Shown here: positions 8,301 through 15,769 of the stretch, one piece after another | How positions within the stretch are numbered: position 1 is the first letter of the stretch | Layout of the letters: each line of letters begins with the position of its first letter | Source of the DNA: Lachnospiraceae bacterium MA2020 | GTDB lineage: Bacteria > Bacillota > Clostridia > Lachnospirales > Lachnospiraceae | Direction: 5' to 3' | Length of the DNA stretch: 32,664 bases | NCBI GenBank assembly: GCA_000746015.1 | Contig: JQKK01000026.1 | Coordinates: 1-32,664, forward strand | The notes under the pieces: model-generated | The model's database searches: none | The model's input: the letters and a program-made list of their open reading frames with translations, nothing else | What the model was told of the DNA's origin: nothing | Made by a program: the position numbers and the translations under genes

Positions 8301-11090
8301 GGGAACTATAAAGGAACAGTTAACAAGAACTTTACCATTACTCCGGCAGACGGAAGTATAAGCTATGCTGTTGGCAATGTAAGCAAGCAGTTGACAGATA
8401 CTGAATTTACTAATCAGCTTACAAACACGGGTGACGGCGCAGTTACATATACTTCTGATAAGCCGGGAGTTGCTGTTGTCGATAATTCAACAGGAAAGGT
8501 AAGAATTGCCGGAGCAGGTACTGCTGTAATTACAGCGACAGTACAGAATGGCGCAAATTATAGCTATGCGGTAAAGAACGCATCATATACTCTGACTGTA
8601 AACAAGGTGACAGCTTCGATAACTAAAGCACCGGAAGCGATTGTAAATCTTGCGTATAATGGCAGCGAGCAGGCACTTGTAACAGCAGGAGCAACTTCTC
8701 ACGGAAAGATGAAGTATAGCCTTACGGCGAATGGTACATTCTCAGAGGCGATACCTACGGGAAAAGATGCAAAGACCTATACTGTTTACTACAAGGTTGC
8801 GGGTGATAACAATCATAATGACTCGGCTGTATTGGGTCCCGTAAACGTAATTATAGCAAAAGCAAATGCGACAGCCGCAAGCACACCAAAGGCAAAAATA
8901 CTTACATATACGGGTGCAGAGCAGGCGCTTGTAACAGCAGGCTCTACATCTGATGGAAAAATGAAGTATAGCCTTGAAGAAAATGGAACATACTCGGAAA
9001 CAATTCCAACGGGTAAGGATGCAAAGACTTATACTGTTTACTACAAGGTTGCGGGCGACGGAAATCATAATGATTCTGCCGTTCTGGGCTCTGTAGAAGT
9101 TTCTATAGGAAAAGCTGCAGCGAAGGTAACTAAAGCACCGACAGCAAAAGGACTTACATATACAGGAACAGGTCAGGTGCTTATATTGGCAGGAACTGCT
9201 TCGGGCGGTGAATTTGAATATAGTACGGACAATGTAAACTTTGGTAAGGAAATACCGAAGGAAGTCAATGCAGGAACTTATACTGTTTATTACAGAGTTG
9301 CAGGTGATGGAAATCATACCGACTCGGAGACAGCCTCTATAGAAGCAACTATTGCTACAGCGCAGCCGGTTATTGAAAAGGTGCCTGCAGCAAAGTCTTC
9401 TCTTACTTATAATGGAGAAGAATTAGAACTTGTAGATGCAGGAAGTGCGGCAGGATGCACAATGTATTATTCACTTTCAAAGGATGGTGAGTTTACTACT
9501 TCTATACCAAAGGGCAGAGATGCAAAGGAGTATATCGTATACTACTATGCAAAAGGAATGGGCAACTATGGCTTGTCAGCGGTAAAAACAGTAAAGGCAA
9601 CTATAGCTAAGGCTGAGTCATCAGCGACAGCCTCACCTTCAGCAATTACAGATCTTGTTTATACTGGATCTGAGCAGGAGCTTATCACTGCGGGCTCTAC
9701 ATCTGATGGAAAAATGAAGTATAGCCTTGAAGAAGAGGGAACATACTCAGAGTCAATACCATGTGGAGTAAATGCAGGAGTTTATACTGTCTACTATAAG
9801 GTTGCAGGTGACGAAAATCATAATGATTCTGCAGCATTGGGATCTGTAGAAGTTTCTATAGGAAAAGCAACTTATATACCTAAGATATCTATAGGTGAAT
9901 GGTGCGAGGGAGAAGCAGCTGTTGATCCGATAGTAGAAAACAATTTTGAAGATGGATTAGTAACATATGCTTATAAAGTGAAGGATTCAGCAGACGATGA
10001 ATATAGTGCAGAGGTGCCAGAATCGGCGGGTGAATATACACTTAAAGCAGCAGTTGAAGAAACAGATAATTACAAAGCTGTAAGCGAAACTGTTGATTTT
10101 ACAATACTGAAAGCTAGAGCGACAGTGGTTGAAGCTCCGATAGGTTATGAATTAACTTATACGGGTGAAGCTCAGTCACTTAATTCTATGGGAAAAGCGA
10201 GCGGAGGAACGCTGCTATACAGCCTTGATAAAGGTGAGTGGAACGAAGAAATTCCTACAGCTGTTGAAGTTGGAAACTATAAAGTTTCTTACATGGTAAA
10301 GGGTGATGCTGAACATAGCGACAGCCTTGTAAAATATGTAAATGCAAGTATTGTGGAAGTAGCAACTGAGCCATCAGAACCTCAGGGAAACAATTCGAAT
10401 GAAAATAATCCGGCTGAAAAGACTGAAGAAGCAGAGTCAACAGAAACATCTGAAAAGATTGAAGAAGCAGAGTCAACAGAAGCATCTGAAGAGACAGCAC
10501 CAACGGAAACATCTGAGAAGTCTGAGGAAACAGAGAAAACAGAAACTCCTGAAAAAACAGATGAATCAGATGCGATTGATGTTCCTGAAACACCGACAGA
10601 TTCGAAATCGGAAGAAACTGATGCACCAAGTGCTAATGAAGTTGTTAAGGAGAAAAAGGCAGATAGCGAAGTTTTCTCATCAGTAATAGTTGCTGACGGA
10701 CATGAGGTAGTATATCCGACAACTATATCTTACTCAGGATTAAGCAGAAAGAAAACTATTCAGACGATGCTGACTATCAATCTGAATGGTGAGTTAAAGA
10801 CCGTAAAGAAGATCCGTGTCAAGAAAGCAAAAAATGTTGGTACAGCTATTATCACGAAAGTTACACTGACAGATGGCACTAAACTCAAGGGATTGTCGAT
10901 ACCGATACAGATAGTAAAATATACAGTTAGAACAGAGGATATAGTTTCAGCTGTGACAGACAAAAAGATTAAGGTAGCTATCCCTGGCGGAAAGACTATA
11001 AAAGTAAATAAAAGAGATGTAAGTATTGATGAGGCGAAGAGGCTTATCACATTTAATAGCAAAAATCTGACAGGTACATGTTCATATTGA
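5367..11090 (+). CDS. Giant secreted transglutaminase-like protein with Ig-like repeats
   Basis: 1907 residues, starting at TTG 5367, six bases after AGGAGGG (5354-5360). This gives a clean signal peptide cleaved near AFA, whereas the GTG at 5334 precedes the ribosome binding site. Residues about 190-340 are a transglutaminase-like core with the triad Cys266 (VCEGYAD), His302 (GHAWNAV) and Asp319 (MDLTWDD); such domains act as cross-linking enzymes or proteases. Residues 451-995 hold seven Ig-like repeats of about 78 residues, 996-1082 a BIG2-like domain, and 1083-1665 seven more repeats of about 83 residues, one of them divergent. Then follow a Thr/Glu/Ser-rich linker (1666-1766) and a lysine-rich C-terminal module related to that of the 527-residue protein. 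No LPxTG or SLH motif. Probably an extended stalk displaying the enzyme at or beyond the cell wall. The substrate is unknown. Confidence 0.88.
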   Translation: MFNRKLICKLLSIMTLAAVISSGGVVSTAFADTTSDSMPIAVEEVDDYHPVGGLEPEENHYIETDPVKPMLRKSYTVINGAVDDVFTKGADKVGYDSLTSDAQRSFYAELNTIALNFMNAESDLNYETFNNEKVYVVGNIDYASKGLTREEAINVKRAYDYDHPGYYWISSSNWSSDKYFYLTTYKEYASVATRETINDQIIKGVKEYAAIAEKAEDNLDKIAVIHDLIVNDVDYAYKSGTKTPESAKWAHSVHGMFDPKHKSVVCEGYADTFSLMMNYMGIPNYYIVGTSGSGGAGGGGGHAWNAVYDDSIGKYIYMDLTWDDCGEKGSYYRYFGMPKSDFEQTHFKGSPTDSSWWLYDLTGDFADSFEETYYYRGGFYFDSTDYKAFADRINTKIHRFGTMVSYMTSDEEKLAYVAWSLRDESYRYYKLNYKGKEYYIVIKDMPEDIDLSSAEVTLAGDTFSYTGSAVKPEVKEVICNGIKLIDDNYTVSYEDNTVAGNNTARAVVTGNKRFTGTAKTSFSISGEALSDSMVTLSATDLEYSGTSQKPEVTVKKDGTTLVNDKDYTVTYSEDTINVGTVEVTVTGKGGYTGTVVKTYKISPASISGYIVNLEGDTGLVYDGSQKIPSVASVKKSAASKALEAKDYDVAYENNVDAGTATVKVTGKGNYKGTAAKSFSIGKADISNTEMVLSKTTYEYPADQTYEPSATLTYKGVKLIEGTDYNLTYADNTAPGNAKAKATGKGNYTGTKEAVFSIVEKRSIENADIALEYESIAYDGSSKKPSVTISYGNDKLIAGTDFEVKYENDTVNAGTKNVTITGIGSTYVGTKNVSYKIAPADISAATINLKDTTLVYSGREIKPAVTVTKNGKTLVEGKDYKLSYADNFNAGTDSAKAIAEGNGNYSGKATKTFSIEALALAADDVSLASDAIKYDGTAKQPAVTVNKGGLLLDPDRDYEVTYSNNINAGNSAACTVSGKGNYKGTVNKNFTITPADGSISYAVGNVSKQLTDTEFTNQLTNTGDGAVTYTSDKPGVAVVDNSTGKVRIAGAGTAVITATVQNGANYSYAVKNASYTLTVNKVTASITKAPEAIVNLAYNGSEQALVTAGATSHGKMKYSLTANGTFSEAIPTGKDAKTYTVYYKVAGDNNHNDSAVLGPVNVIIAKANATAASTPKAKILTYTGAEQALVTAGSTSDGKMKYSLEENGTYSETIPTGKDAKTYTVYYKVAGDGNHNDSAVLGSVEVSIGKAAAKVTKAPTAKGLTYTGTGQVLILAGTASGGEFEYSTDNVNFGKEIPKEVNAGTYTVYYRVAGDGNHTDSETASIEATIATAQPVIEKVPAAKSSLTYNGEELELVDAGSAAGCTMYYSLSKDGEFTTSIPKGRDAKEYIVYYYAKGMGNYGLSAVKTVKATIAKAESSATASPSAITDLVYTGSEQELITAGSTSDGKMKYSLEEEGTYSESIPCGVNAGVYTVYYKVAGDENHNDSAALGSVEVSIGKATYIPKISIGEWCEGEAAVDPIVENNFEDGLVTYAYKVKDSADDEYSAEVPESAGEYTLKAAVEETDNYKAVSETVDFTILKARATVVEAPIGYELTYTGEAQSLNSMGKASGGTLLYSLDKGEWNEEIPTAVEVGNYKVSYMVKGDAEHSDSLVKYVNASIVEVATEPSEPQGNNSNENNPAEKTEEAESTETSEKIEEAESTEASEETAPTETSEKSEETEKTETPEKTDESDAIDVPETPTDSKSEETDAPSANEVVKEKKADSEVFSSVIVADGHEVVYPTTISYSGLSRKKTIQTMLTINLNGELKTVKKIRVKKAKNVGTAIITKVTLTDGTKLKGLSIPIQIVKYTVRTEDIVSAVTDKKIKVAIPGGKTIKVNKRDVSIDEAKRLITFNSKNLTGTCSY
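6714..8351 (+). repeat. Seven tandem Ig-like repeats, first family
   Basis: Coding repeats of about 78 residues in the giant secreted protein. Each has the order YdG or YsG, KP.V, L..g.DY.v.Y.dN, NAGt, GkGnY.Gt and a closing FsI strand. The copies are well diverged at DNA level, so they look old. Confidence 0.85.
8613..10361 (+). repeat. Seven tandem Ig-like repeats, second family
   Basis: Coding repeats of about 83 residues with the pattern LtYtG.eQ.L..aG, MkYSL, IP.g.dAk.Y.VYYkv.Gd.nH.dS. Copy six is divergent. Copies two and five are partly identical at DNA level: 8940-8981 equals 9693-9734 over 42 bp, and a further 26-bp block keeps the same 753-bp offset. This suggests a fairly recent duplication or conversion of a three-unit block. 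Confidence 0.85.
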
Positions 11091-11091
11091 T

Positions 11092-11127
11092 GTAAAAAGC
11101 AGGCGGGAGTTGATCCCGTCTGTTTTT
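11092..11127. terminator. Bidirectional intrinsic terminator
   Basis: A 9-bp stem (11100-11108 with 11114-11122, one G-U pair) flanked by an A-run at 11094-11098 and a T-run at 11123-11127. It can stop both the giant-protein transcript and the convergent LacI-family transcript. Confidence 0.85.
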
Positions 11128-11133
11128 GCATTA

Positions 11134-12147
11134 TCAGATGATTATATCCTTGTAATACATCCTCACAAGTGAGTGCGGCATGAGAATCTCCCTGCCGGTT
11201 TCACCCTGCATGAGACGGGACAGCTCTTCGACTGCATGATGTGCGATGGAGTAGAAGTCCTGCTTCACGGTGTTCATCTGCTTGCCGACGTATCCCATAA
11301 GTGTGATGCCGTCAAAGCCGCAGACCGGATGAAAGACATCCATATCTATGAGGGCGTTCATTGCTCCGATTGCCATCAGATCGGAAGCGCAGACGATTAC
11401 ATCTTTGTCAGAACCATATTTAAGCGTAAGCTCGCGGGCATTTTTTTCAGAAAAGTGCCCGTTTTCGATTGTAATGTCAAGCTTCAGCTCTTCGGCAAGT
11501 GACTTCATTCCCTCGAGTCGTGGGGCTGTTACGTAGCCTGTTTCATTGCCGGAGATATACAGTATTTTCTGAGGACCGTGGCCTTTTTCGAGCTTAGGGA
11601 TATTGTCGAGTATTGTCTCGCGGGCGACATCATACTGTGCTTTGCGGTGATCGATACTTATAGAGGAAGTCTTTTCATTAGTGTAAGGAACGTCAATAAG
11701 CACGCATGAGAATGCTCCGGTCTCGACAAGTTCCATGATAGTCGAATCACTCTTGGTCATGCCAAAGATTACGATGCCGGTGATGTTTTGGGCGAGGAAG
11801 TACCTTGTCATGGCTGCGACATCCATTCCTTCAAGCATGGAAAAGAAAAGGGTTACTGCATCAAGATCCATCTCTTTTGCGCAGTCGATCGCACCGAGAA
11901 GATATTGCATAAATACCTGGTCGATAGCCTGTGTCTGGCGCTTTGGGTCCATGAGAAAGGCTATACGGCCGGAGTTTTTTGATGAGAGCGCAGAGGCTAT
12001 GGAGTTTGGAATGTAGCCAAGCTCACGGATGGCAGTATTTACTTTAGTGCGGGTATCTTCGGAAATGTTGGGATAATTGTGGAGCACCTTGGAAACCGTT
12101 GAAATAGCTACGCCGGCGTGCTTTGCGACATCACGGATAGAGACCAT
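11134..12147 (-). CDS. LacI-family transcriptional regulator
   Basis: 337 residues. The start at 12147 follows AGGAGGGG and gives the family's usual N-terminus; the open frame upstream to 12399 runs through the tRNA gene and is not coding. Residues 2-47 are the LacI helix-turn-helix and hinge (DVAKHAGVAISTVSKVL). From about residue 60 comes a periplasmic-binding-protein-like effector domain with the usual CASDLMAIG and GFDGI motifs. The protein probably represses or activates sugar-use genes, but no sugar genes lie nearby and the ligand cannot be named. The gene begins only about 30 bp after the tRNA-Leu terminator on the same strand. Confidence 0.92.
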   Translation of the reverse strand: MVSIRDVAKHAGVAISTVSKVLHNYPNISEDTRTKVNTAIRELGYIPNSIASALSSKNSGRIAFLMDPKRQTQAIDQVFMQYLLGAIDCAKEMDLDAVTLFFSMLEGMDVAAMTRYFLAQNITGIVIFGMTKSDSTIMELVETGAFSCVLIDVPYTNEKTSSISIDHRKAQYDVARETILDNIPKLEKGHGPQKILYISGNETGYVTAPRLEGMKSLAEELKLDITIENGHFSEKNARELTLKYGSDKDVIVCASDLMAIGAMNALIDMDVFHPVCGFDGITLMGYVGKQMNTVKQDFYSIAHHAVEELSRLMQGETGREILMPHSLVRMYYKDIII

Positions 12148-12176
12148 ATTTCCCCTCCTAAAAGTTCGTTGGAATA

Positions 12177-12213
12177 ATAAAAAAGCCTCTAAAAGAATGT
12201 AACTTTTAGAGAC
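12177..12213 (-). terminator. Intrinsic terminator of tRNA-Leu
   Basis: On the minus strand an 11-bp stem (12213-12203 with 12195-12185, one mismatch or wobble) is followed by a run of six or more T (12184-12177). It lies between the tRNA and the LacI-family gene. Confidence 0.85.
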
Positions 12214-12223
12214 AAATAAATCG

Positions 12224-12306
12224 TGCGCCGAGTGGGACTTGAACCCACACGTCACTGGGACACAGGAACCTAAATCCTGCTCGTCTGCCAATTCCGACAT
12301 CGGCGC
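12224..12306 (-). tRNA. tRNA-Leu (anticodon UAG)
   Basis: 83 nt, class II. The acceptor stem is GCGCCGA (12306-12300) with TCGGCGC (12231-12225) and discriminator A at 12224. The anticodon stem CAGGA/TCCTG encloses a 7-base loop TTTAGGT with anticodon TAG, reading CUN leucine codons. A long variable arm and the T-loop GTTCAAGTC are present. The 3' CCA is not encoded, so it needs a CCA-adding enzyme such as the one at 26980-28335. Confidence 0.95.
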
Positions 12307-12316
12307 GAATACAGTA

Positions 12317-12345
12317 ATTATAGCACCGAGAGGGGTATATGTCAA
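12317..12345 (-). promoter_or_regulatory. Consensus promoter of tRNA-Leu
   Basis: On the minus strand a perfect TTGACA (12345-12340), a 17-bp spacer and a perfect TATAAT (12322-12317). This is an ideal strong promoter 11 bases before the mature tRNA 5' end. Confidence 0.92.
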
Positions 12346-12423
12346 AAGGTGTATTGTGCCCTGGTTTGTGATAAAATAAGGCTTGGGTGTACTTTTCATT
12401 GTATAAAGAAAGTGAGGGTATTT

Positions 12424-13614
12424 ATGTATTACACAAAGAAGATCACTGACAGTGTAACATGGGTAGGCGGAGTTGACCGTCGACTGGCTCTTTTTGAGAA
12501 TCTTTTCCCTATAGAAAACGGAGTTTCTTACAATTCTTATCTGATAATGGATGACAAGACTGCACTTCTCGATACTGCAGATTCAGCAATTTCCCTGCAA
12601 TTTTTTGAAAACGTAGAGCATACGCTTGATGGCAGAAGCCTTGACTATCTTATCGTAAATCACATGGAGCCTGACCACTGTGCATGCATCGGGGAGCTTA
12701 TAAGACGATATCCTGAGATGAAGATTGTGGGAAATGCGCAGACATTCAAGTTTATAAAGCAGTTTTTTGATGTTGAGCTTGGAGAAAAAGCTGTGACTGT
12801 CAAGGAAGGCGACAAGCTGTCGCTGGGAACACATGAGCTGTCATTTTACATGGCGCCGATGGTACACTGGCCGGAAGTAATGGCGACATACGATGCTACA
12901 GAGAAGATCCTTTTCTCGGCAGATGCATTCGGTACTTTCGGAGCAATGAATGGTACTATTTTTAATGATGAAGAAGACTTTGAAGGCGAGTGGCTGGATG
13001 ATGCACGCCGCTACTATTCTAATATAGTCGGTAAATACGGTCCGCAGGTGCAGGCTGTACTTAAAAAGCTTAAAGGTCTTGATATTGCGATGATAGCGCC
13101 GCTTCATGGCCCGGTATGGAGAAGCAATATCGACTGGTTTATTGATAAATATGATAAATGGAGCCGCTACGAAGCTGAGGAGCAGGGAATCGTCATTGCT
13201 TACGCCTCGATGTATGGCGATACAGCAAATGCTGCAGATATACTTGCAGGCGAGCTTGTGGAGCAGGGAGCTAAGAACGTCAAGGTATATGATGTTTCAA
13301 AAACTCATGTATCGAAGCTCATCTCTGAAGTGTTTAAGTACAGCAATCTCGTGATCGCATGTCCTACATACAATAATGGCATTTATCCGGCAATGCATGA
13401 GTTTATCAATGATATGAAAGCGCTTGGCATACAGGGACGCAAGGTTGGAATCATAGAAAACGGAACATGGGCTCCGGCAGCGGGAAAGGCTATCCGCGCA
13501 GAGCTTGAGAGCATGAAGAATATAGAGATAGTTGAGCCTGTCGTAACAATCCGTTCAGCACTGCAGAGTGATTCGAGAACACAGCTTGAAGCGCTTGCAA
13601 AGGGTATGCTATAA
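12424..13614 (+). CDS. fprA: A-type flavoprotein (FprA-like diiron oxygen/NO reductase)
   Basis: 396 residues. ATG at 12424 lies behind GTGAGGG and gives the family's normal N-terminus. Residues 1-250 form a metallo-beta-lactamase-like domain with diiron ligands His80, Glu82, Asp84 and His85 (NHMEPDH), His148, Asp167 and His228. Residues 255-396 are a flavodoxin domain with the FMN phosphate loop near ASMYGDTANA. In this family the enzyme reduces oxygen to water, or NO to N2O, with electrons from rubredoxin or a similar donor, and protects anaerobes. It is a cytosolic enzyme. The S-adenosylhomocysteinase gene starts 33 bp downstream without a terminator, so the two may be cotranscribed. The promoter could not be pinned down; TATAAA at 12402-12407 is a weak candidate. 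Confidence 0.93.
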   Translation: MYYTKKITDSVTWVGGVDRRLALFENLFPIENGVSYNSYLIMDDKTALLDTADSAISLQFFENVEHTLDGRSLDYLIVNHMEPDHCACIGELIRRYPEMKIVGNAQTFKFIKQFFDVELGEKAVTVKEGDKLSLGTHELSFYMAPMVHWPEVMATYDATEKILFSADAFGTFGAMNGTIFNDEEDFEGEWLDDARRYYSNIVGKYGPQVQAVLKKLKGLDIAMIAPLHGPVWRSNIDWFIDKYDKWSRYEAEEQGIVIAYASMYGDTANAADILAGELVEQGAKNVKVYDVSKTHVSKLISEVFKYSNLVIACPTYNNGIYPAMHEFINDMKALGIQGRKVGIIENGTWAPAAGKAIRAELESMKNIEIVEPVVTIRSALQSDSRTQLEALAKGML

Positions 13615-13647
13615 TCAGTCGAGTACAATATATTACGGAGGATTACT

Positions 13648-14895
13648 ATGCCAAGCGAAATTAGAGATATCAACCTTGCCGAGTCTGGTCTTAGAAAGAT
13701 CGAATGGGTAAGACGTAATTGTTCACTTCTTTCCATGCTTCATGATGAGTTTGAAAAGACAAAGCCTTTTGCCGGAAAGAAGATCGCCCTTTCGGTTCAC
13801 CTTGAGGCTAAGACAGCTTATCTTTGCCTTACTCTTGCAGCAGGCGGAGCTGAGATGTATGTAACAGGTTCTAATCCGCTCTCTACACAGGACGATGTAG
13901 CAGCAGCTCTTGTTAAAGAAGGTCTTGAAGTACATGCGTGGTACGATGCTACTCCTGAGGAGTATGAGCGCCATATCAGAGCAGTGCTTGAGGTTGGACC
14001 AAACATCATCATCGATGATGGCGGAGACCTTGTTCATATGATGCACACAGAGCTTAAGCATCTTATACCGGGTGTTATTGGTGGATGTGAGGAGACAACT
14101 ACAGGTATCATCAGACTTGAGGCAATGGCTCGCGAGGGCAAGCTTGAGTTCCCTATGGTACGTGTAAACAATGCTATGATGAAGCATTTCTTTGACAACA
14201 GATACGGCACAGGTCAGTCTGTATGGGATGGCATAAACCGTACTACAAACCTCGTTGTAGCAGGCAAGATCGTTGTAGTTGCCGGCTATGGCTGGTGTGG
14301 TAAGGGTGTTGCCATGAGAGCAAAGGGACTTGGCGCACGCGTTATCGTTACAGAGATCAATCCTGTTCGCGCTATCGAGGCAGTTATGGATGGATTTGAT
14401 GTAATGCCTATGAACGAAGCTGCCAAGCTTGGTGATTTCTTCGTAACAGTTACCGGTTGTGATAAGGTTATCGATGAGGAAGATTTCGTAAACCTCAAGG
14501 ATGGCGCTATCCTCTGCAACGCAGGTCACTTTGACTGTGAGATAGATATGGCAAGACTTCGTGAGATCGCAGTAGACAAGGCTGAGATGAGAAACAACAT
14601 CATGGGCTACAAGCTTTCTAACGGAAACTGGATCTATGTTCTCGGCGAGGGAAGACTTGTAAACCTTGCATGCGGCGATGGACATCCTGCAGAGATCATG
14701 GATATGTCATTTGCTATCCAGGCACTTTCTGCAAAGTACCTCGTAGAGCACGCAGGCACAATGACAGAGAAGCTTATAGATGTTCCTGAAGAAGTTGATA
14801 TCGAAGTAGCAAAGAAGAAGCTTGCTTTCCTTGGCAAGTCTATCGATACACTTACTCATGAGCAGGAGAAGTACTTAAATGAGTCAGGACTTTAA
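13648..14895 (+). CDS. ahcY: S-adenosylhomocysteine hydrolase
   Basis: 415 residues; ATG at 13648 behind GGAGG. It cleaves S-adenosylhomocysteine to adenosine and homocysteine with bound NAD+, recycling the by-product of methyl transfer. Substrate-site motifs visible are HLEAKTA (51-57), the DDGGDL loop, EETTTG and the NNAMMKHFFDNRYGTGQS block. The NAD-binding Rossmann loop GYGWCGKG starts at residue 213. The length and the end in ESGL, rather than the KPDHYRY tail of eukaryotic enzymes, fit the shorter Thermotoga/archaeal-type branch. The leader is only 33 bases long, too short for an SAH riboswitch, and it follows the flavoprotein gene closely. Confidence 0.96.
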   Translation: MPSEIRDINLAESGLRKIEWVRRNCSLLSMLHDEFEKTKPFAGKKIALSVHLEAKTAYLCLTLAAGGAEMYVTGSNPLSTQDDVAAALVKEGLEVHAWYDATPEEYERHIRAVLEVGPNIIIDDGGDLVHMMHTELKHLIPGVIGGCEETTTGIIRLEAMAREGKLEFPMVRVNNAMMKHFFDNRYGTGQSVWDGINRTTNLVVAGKIVVVAGYGWCGKGVAMRAKGLGARVIVTEINPVRAIEAVMDGFDVMPMNEAAKLGDFFVTVTGCDKVIDEEDFVNLKDGAILCNAGHFDCEIDMARLREIAVDKAEMRNNIMGYKLSNGNWIYVLGEGRLVNLACGDGHPAEIMDMSFAIQALSAKYLVEHAGTMTEKLIDVPEEVDIEVAKKKLAFLGKSIDTLTHEQEKYLNESGL

Positions 14896-14915
14896 TTTAT
14901 CGATTTAAAATAGAC

Positions 14916-14950
14916 AAAAAAACGGACGCAAAATTTTGCGTCCGTTTTTT
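14916..14950. terminator. Bidirectional intrinsic terminator
   Basis: A perfect palindrome around CGGACGCAAAATTTTGCGTCCG (14923-14944) is flanked by A7 on the left and T6 on the right. It separates the convergent ahcY and rubrerythrin genes and can stop both. Confidence 0.93.
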
Positions 14951-14969
14951 CGTTTGTTTTTGAAGTTAT

Positions 14970-15512
14970 TTATTTGAAATATCTCTCCAAAAGTCCCTTG
15001 AATGCTTTGCCGTGTCTTGCCTCGTCACGAGCCATCTCATGAACTGTATCATGGATTGCATCGAGATCGAGCTGCTTTGCTCTCTTTGCGAGATCAAATT
15101 TGCCGGCGGTAGCACCATTTTCAGCGTCAACTCTCATCTCAAGATTTTTCTTTGTTGAGTCTGTAAGAACTTCACCGAGGAGCTCTGCAAACTTAGCAGC
15201 ATGCTCAGCCTCTTCCCATGCAGCCTTTGCGTAGTAGTCACCCACTTCAGGATAGCCCTCACGATAAGCCTGACGGCTCATTGCAAGATACATACCTACT
15301 TCTGAGCACTCGCCTTCGAAGTTAGATCTAAGATCTTTAATGATATCATCAGGAGCACCTTTTGCAACACCTACAACATGCTCTGCAGCCCAGACCATCT
15401 CGCCTTCTTCCTGCTTGGTGAATTTTTCCGGACCAACGTGACATACCGGACATTCTGTTGGTGGCTGATCGCCTTCATGAACGTACCCACATACCTGACA
15501 TACCCATTTCAT
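14970..15512 (-). CDS. rbr: Reverse rubrerythrin (peroxide/oxygen scavenging)
   Basis: 180 residues, start behind AGGAGG. The order of domains is inverted compared with classical rubrerythrin. An N-terminal rubredoxin-like Fe(Cys)4 centre uses Cys5, Cys8, Cys21 and Cys24. It is followed by a four-helix diiron domain with ligands in EGECSE (66-71), EEAEH (100-104) and DEARH (163-167). Reverse rubrerythrins of clostridia act as NADH-dependent peroxidases with a rubredoxin oxidoreductase and are strongly induced by oxygen. Cytosolic. It has its own promoter and a leader of roughly 100 bases able to fold into a hairpin. It converges on ahcY rather than sharing an operon with the flavoprotein. Confidence 0.94.
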   Translation of the reverse strand: MKWVCQVCGYVHEGDQPPTECPVCHVGPEKFTKQEEGEMVWAAEHVVGVAKGAPDDIIKDLRSNFEGECSEVGMYLAMSRQAYREGYPEVGDYYAKAAWEEAEHAAKFAELLGEVLTDSTKKNLEMRVDAENGATAGKFDLAKRAKQLDLDAIHDTVHEMARDEARHGKAFKGLLERYFK

Positions 15513-15624
15513 ATGATATTCCTCCTAAAGAATAACTAGTCATCCTGCAGCTGTATAAATGCACCGAAAGCCGTACATTTACTGGCTTTGGAGGCTGCAA
15601 AGACGCCGATTAGAAACTAATTTT

Positions 15625-15652
15625 ATTGTACCAAAATATCGATTTAAATCAA
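15625..15652 (-). promoter_or_regulatory. Promoter of reverse rubrerythrin
   Basis: On the minus strand TTGATT (15652-15647), a 16-bp spacer and TACAAT (15630-15625). Transcription would start near 15618, giving a 5' leader of about 105 bases. In the leader CCAAAGCC pairs with GGCTTT(C)GG around 15569-15596. Confidence 0.55.
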
Positions 15653-15725
15653 TTAGATTGTTCTAAATTTATGAAAAGTTTATAGAAATTACACAGAAGC
15701 TTGAGAGACATTTGTATGCATACGG

Positions 15726-15734
15726 TGATATAAT
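15726..15734 (+). promoter_or_regulatory. Extended -10 promoter of the two-component operon
   Basis: TGATATAAT is a perfect extended -10 element, 36 bases upstream of the kinase start. TTGAGA at 15701-15706 is too far (22 bp) to be a normal -35 box. Confidence 0.55.
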
Positions 15735-15769
15735 TGAAACGATGATTTTATGAGGAGGGTGCTTAAAGG

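Noticed and set aside
12148-12399. N-terminal extension of the LacI-family protein by 84 residues
   Set aside because: It would run through the tRNA-Leu gene and its terminator. The start at 12147 has a strong ribosome binding site and the standard family N-terminus.
13615-13647. SAH riboswitch before ahcY
   Set aside because: Only 33 bases separate it from the flavoprotein gene, too few for the riboswitch, and they hold just the ribosome binding site.
13723-14685. Long minus-strand open frame (320 codons) opposite ahcY
   Set aside because: ahcY on the plus strand is certain. The antisense frame has no family features, is rich in Ser/Cys/Leu, and is a by-product of codon bias.
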